Assembly (NCBI GenBank): GCA_008501545.1
Contig: QQUM01000435.1
Coordinates: forward strand, 1 to 8,437
Direction: 5' to 3'
DNA from: Calditrichota bacterium
GTDB taxonomy: Bacteria > Zhuqueibacterota > Zhuqueibacteria > Zhuqueibacterales > Geothermadaptataceae
Length of the DNA: 8,437 bases
The notes under the pieces are model-generated. The model saw only the letters and a list, made by a program, of their open reading frames with translations, had not been told where the DNA came from and did not search any database. Positions 6,251-8,437 of this stretch are shown here, piece after piece. Every line of letters begins with the position of its first letter. Position 1 is the first letter of the stretch. The translations under genes and the position numbers were made by a program.

Positions 6251-7035
6251 TTTCAGTTTTGATGTACCACCAGATTTCAACAATACCACAGGAGCTTGAT
6301 CCATCCGGGCTCGCAGTTCCTGTTCACATTTTTAGAAAGCAAATGGACTACATGCATCAAAAAAAATTCAACTGTCTTAGTCTTATGGAAGCAGTGCGCT
6401 ACTGGCGAAAAAATTCCAAACCGCAAAAAAGAAGTTTTGTTCTGACCTTTGATGATGGCTATAAAGATTTTTACACAACAATTGCTCCGATTTTAGAACA
6501 CTACAAATTCACCGCTACCGTATTCCTTGTTGCTGAGCAAGTGGGTAAAAAAACCAATTGGCAGGGACAAAATGGAGCCAGTGCTGCACAGCTGATGGCA
6601 TGGTCTGAAATAAAAGAGTTAGCATCCCACGGATTCTCATTTGGCAATCACACGCTTTCGCATCCACGCCTAACCACTTTGGATATAAAGGATGTAAAAC
6701 GAGAAATTGTTGATTCAAAAGCTATTATCGAAGATAAGCTTGGCTTACCAGTTGATTTATTTTGCTATCCCTACACGGCAAACAATAGCAGGATTCAACA
6801 AATTGTGGCCGAAAGTGGTCATGTGGCATCGTGTGGTGGAAATCGTGGTGATTGGAGACTGTACAATATTTGGAGATCAGAATATCGGCGAAACGATAGT
6901 TTTCGTTCCTTCGTTTTGAAAGCTAACGGATGGCACCAAAGGTTTGTTTGGCTGCGTGAGCAATCAATACCCGGAAAAATACTTGTACCAAAAATGAAAA
7001 GTGTGCGACAGAAACTGCATGGAAATACTATTTGA
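6247..7035 (+). CDS. Polysaccharide deacetylase family protein (NodB/CE4 fold), no signal peptide
   Basis: This 262-residue protein belongs by motif to the carbohydrate esterase 4 / NodB family, which removes N- or O-acetyl groups from glycans using a divalent metal. MISVLMYHQIS at the very N-terminus is the first conserved strand (MYH at 6-8). VLTFDDGYKDFY (65-76) holds the base and metal aspartates Asp69 and Asp70. GNHTLSHP (133-140) holds the metal histidines His135 and His139. LFCYPYTANN (171-180) matches the FaYPyG segment with its glycine changed to Thr. Asp202-Trp203 may be a later motif. An in-frame TGA lies directly before the ATG (6244-6246), so the start cannot move upstream. No signal peptide or membrane helix is present, suggesting a cytoplasmic enzyme acting on a precursor or lipid-linked intermediate, or non-classical placement. 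The coupled ligase gene supports a role in the same glycan. Confidence 0.9.
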   Translation: MISVLMYHQISTIPQELDPSGLAVPVHIFRKQMDYMHQKKFNCLSLMEAVRYWRKNSKPQKRSFVLTFDDGYKDFYTTIAPILEHYKFTATVFLVAEQVGKKTNWQGQNGASAAQLMAWSEIKELASHGFSFGNHTLSHPRLTTLDIKDVKREIVDSKAIIEDKLGLPVDLFCYPYTANNSRIQQIVAESGHVASCGGNRGDWRLYNIWRSEYRRNDSFRSFVLKANGWHQRFVWLREQSIPGKILVPKMKSVRQKLHGNTI

Positions 7036-7089
7036 ATTCATTCAGGATGAAATGCTTTTACAAAACTTGGTAACACGGAATAACGATAA

Positions 7090-8109
7090 ATGATAGAATT
7101 AAGTGTTGTAATAATTTGCAAAAACCAGGAATGGAATATAGCCCGTCTTGTTGAATCTGTTCTGGATGAAACGGAAACTATAGTGCACCAGGAAATTATA
7201 GTGGTCGACTCAGCTTCAACCGACCGGACGGTGGACATCGCCTGTAAATATCCGATTAATGTTATTAAGCTACTACCTGATCAGGCACTCACTGCAGCGG
7301 CTGGTCGTTATGTTGGTAGTAATTCAGGTACTGGCCAATTTGTCTTTTTTTTAGATGGTGACATGGAGCTCCATATGGGCTGGTTAAACGAGGCAATGGA
7401 TTTAATGCATAAGCATCCTGATGTTGCTGCAGTCACCGGACAACTAATCGATTTGCCGAAATCGGCACAATCAAATCTAAACTCACATCATAAAATTCTG
7501 ATCAACAGTCCAAAAATTGAAATTCCTTATGCTGGCGGAACCGCACTTTACCGGCGCTCGATTTTAGAAGAAGTCGGCCATTTTAATCCTTTTCTTTATT
7601 CTGATGAAGAACCTGATCTTTGTATCCGTATTCGCCATGCAGGATATCGCATCATGAAAATACAATATCCGGTTGCTTATCATTATTCTGATCCAGCAGA
7701 AGATATTTCAACTAAACTCGCGAGATGGCGACGCAACCTTTACCTTGGCGCCGGTCAAAATCTCAGATACCATTTGGGAAAAGAGACGTTTGCAACCTAT
7801 GTCAAGGAACGCGGATACGGTCTTATTCCAGGCGTCATTGCACTAACTGGAATTTTGGGGCTCATACTATCAATAGTTTATGCTAAAAGTGAGTTAATAC
7901 TTTCGATTTTGCTCTTGCTCTTTCTTGTTTTATTGGGAGATGCATATCGAAAACGAAGTTTATATAAAATGGTATCAAGCTTTGTTCATCGTTGGCTTAT
8001 ACTTTTCGGAACAATTCGCGGTTTTTTAATGCCACCAATAACGAAAGATAAATATCTGGGGAATCTGGAAATTGTAAAAAAAGTGAAGGTACAAAACCTT
8101 GCTGGCTAA
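7090..8109 (+). CDS. Family 2 glycosyltransferase with C-terminal membrane segments
   Basis: This 339-residue GT-A fold enzyme probably adds one sugar from a nucleotide donor to the growing lipid-linked unit on the cytoplasmic face. It begins with LSVVIICKNQEWNIARLVESV (4-24). IIVVDSASTDRT (36-47) has the nucleotide-contacting Asp40. FFLDGDME (86-93) has the metal-binding DxD at Asp89/Asp91. AGGTALYRRSILEEVG (148-163) is the acceptor region, and SDEEPDLCIRIRHAGYRI (171-188) carries the likely catalytic acid/base region (EEPDL). Two hydrophobic stretches (about 245-264 and 267-284) and a weaker one (about 299-313) anchor the C-terminus in the membrane, as in many EPS and O-antigen transferases. 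The start has only a weak ribosome site (CGGA, 7076-7079). Donor and linkage cannot be predicted. Confidence 0.93.
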   Translation: MIELSVVIICKNQEWNIARLVESVLDETETIVHQEIIVVDSASTDRTVDIACKYPINVIKLLPDQALTAAAGRYVGSNSGTGQFVFFLDGDMELHMGWLNEAMDLMHKHPDVAAVTGQLIDLPKSAQSNLNSHHKILINSPKIEIPYAGGTALYRRSILEEVGHFNPFLYSDEEPDLCIRIRHAGYRIMKIQYPVAYHYSDPAEDISTKLARWRRNLYLGAGQNLRYHLGKETFATYVKERGYGLIPGVIALTGILGLILSIVYAKSELILSILLLLFLVLLGDAYRKRSLYKMVSSFVHRWLILFGTIRGFLMPPITKDKYLGNLEIVKKVKVQNLAG

Positions 8110-8177
8110 TCAAACACCTGCTCGTGTAGATGATTTGGGACAGGAAGTACATCATTTGAAGAATTGAACTTGTAAAT

Positions 8178-8437
8178 ATGGACTGGAAATTAATTAACGA
8201 TAATACAGCCTCGCAGATATGGGATAAGACACTTGCCGATTTTTCTGATTGCAATGTATATCAAAGTTATAATTGGGGAGAATACAGGCGTAAAAACTCT
8301 GGAGTAAGGCCTTGTCGATGGATGGCTACAAACGACTCAGATGAACCTGTAGCTCTTTTTCAAGGATTTTACCTCGGCAAATTCCTCGGTGTCGGGATAA
8401 TCACTGGTGAAGGCGGGCCACTAGGAGATTATAACTA
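8178..8437 (+). CDS. FemAB/GNAT-like acyltransferase, N-terminal fragment (3' end outside window)
   Basis: An open frame starts at ATG 8178 and is cut by the window edge after 86 codons. The start is bounded by an in-frame TGA at 8157-8159, with no other usual start codon between. The visible part has the typical opening of FemA/FemB-type proteins and related GNAT-fold acyltransferases: an IWDKTLADFSDCNVYQSYNW segment (14-33) matching their d...l....svyQs..W pattern. A basic-residue turn EYRRKNSG (35-42), a beta hairpin with ALFQGFYLGKFLG (58-70) and a GEGGPLGDY segment (75-83) where the family has a conserved (R)GP follow. Relatives include aminoacyltransferases of peptidoglycan cross-bridges and EPS-locus acyltransferases. 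Here, in a glycan cluster, an acyl or aminoacyl transfer to a sugar or lipid-linked unit is plausible but inferred. The ribosome site is weak (GAAG 8158-8161, distant). Confidence 0.7.
   Translation, partial: MDWKLINDNTASQIWDKTLADFSDCNVYQSYNWGEYRRKNSGVRPCRWMATNDSDEPVALFQGFYLGKFLGVGIITGEGGPLGDYN

Noticed and set aside
8099..8167. A 22-codon TTG frame overlapping the glycosyltransferase end.
   Set aside because: No ribosome site, no similarity I recognise, and no sign that it extends the glycosyltransferase by a frameshift.
1..8437. tRNA, rRNA, CRISPR arrays, attachment sites or transposase genes.
   Set aside because: None seen on either strand; no regularly spaced direct repeats and no transposase motifs.

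Overview
The window is a stretch of a bacterial surface or exopolysaccharide (EPS, capsule or O-antigen type) biosynthesis locus. It holds eight complete or nearly certain genes plus one cut gene at each end, all on the + strand. The mix of a polyprenyl-phosphate sugar-1-phosphate transferase, an O-antigen ligase/polymerase-type membrane protein and a CpsD/Wzc-type ATPase fits a Gram-negative-type envelope. Base composition, judged by eye, is moderately AT-rich (roughly low-40s % GC). I cannot assign a phylum from the sequence alone. No rRNA, tRNA, CRISPR array or transposase gene is visible.

Left part (1-2352), regulation and priming. The C-terminal tail of a membrane protein is followed by a 283-residue CpsD/BY-kinase-like ATPase whose P-loop lysine is replaced by valine and which has no tyrosine tail. 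Next is a 148-residue protein that reads as a GGDEF-type domain with the GGDEF signature erased, and then the sugar transferase that would load the first sugar phosphate onto the lipid carrier. Two apparently catalytically dead signalling proteins lie directly upstream of the priming enzyme, and this is the most intriguing feature here.

Middle (2426-4624), precursor supply. A Gfo/Idh/MocA sugar-nucleotide oxidoreductase and a DegT/DnrJ/EryC1/StrS PLP aminotransferase sit 18 bp apart. Together they suggest oxidation and transamination of a nucleotide sugar to an amino sugar. A 141-bp gap follows, holding a large imperfect palindrome (4642-4728) without a U-tract. It looks more like a dispersed palindromic or MITE-like repeat than a simple terminator.

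Right part (4766-8437), assembly and modification. An O-antigen ligase/polymerase-type multispanning protein is translationally coupled (ATGA overlap) to a NodB-type polysaccharide deacetylase that has no signal peptide. These are followed by a family 2 glycosyltransferase with C-terminal membrane segments and the start of a FemAB/GNAT-like acyltransferase that runs off the window.

Taken together: a sugar phosphate is placed on the carrier lipid (1654-2352), amino-sugar and other residues are made and added (2426-4624, 7090-8109), the chain is deacetylated or otherwise modified (6247-7035, possibly 8178 onward), and it is polymerised or ligated (4766-6250). The chain-length/kinase-like module at the left end probably controls the process. 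No complete flippase or outer-membrane exporter is in the window.
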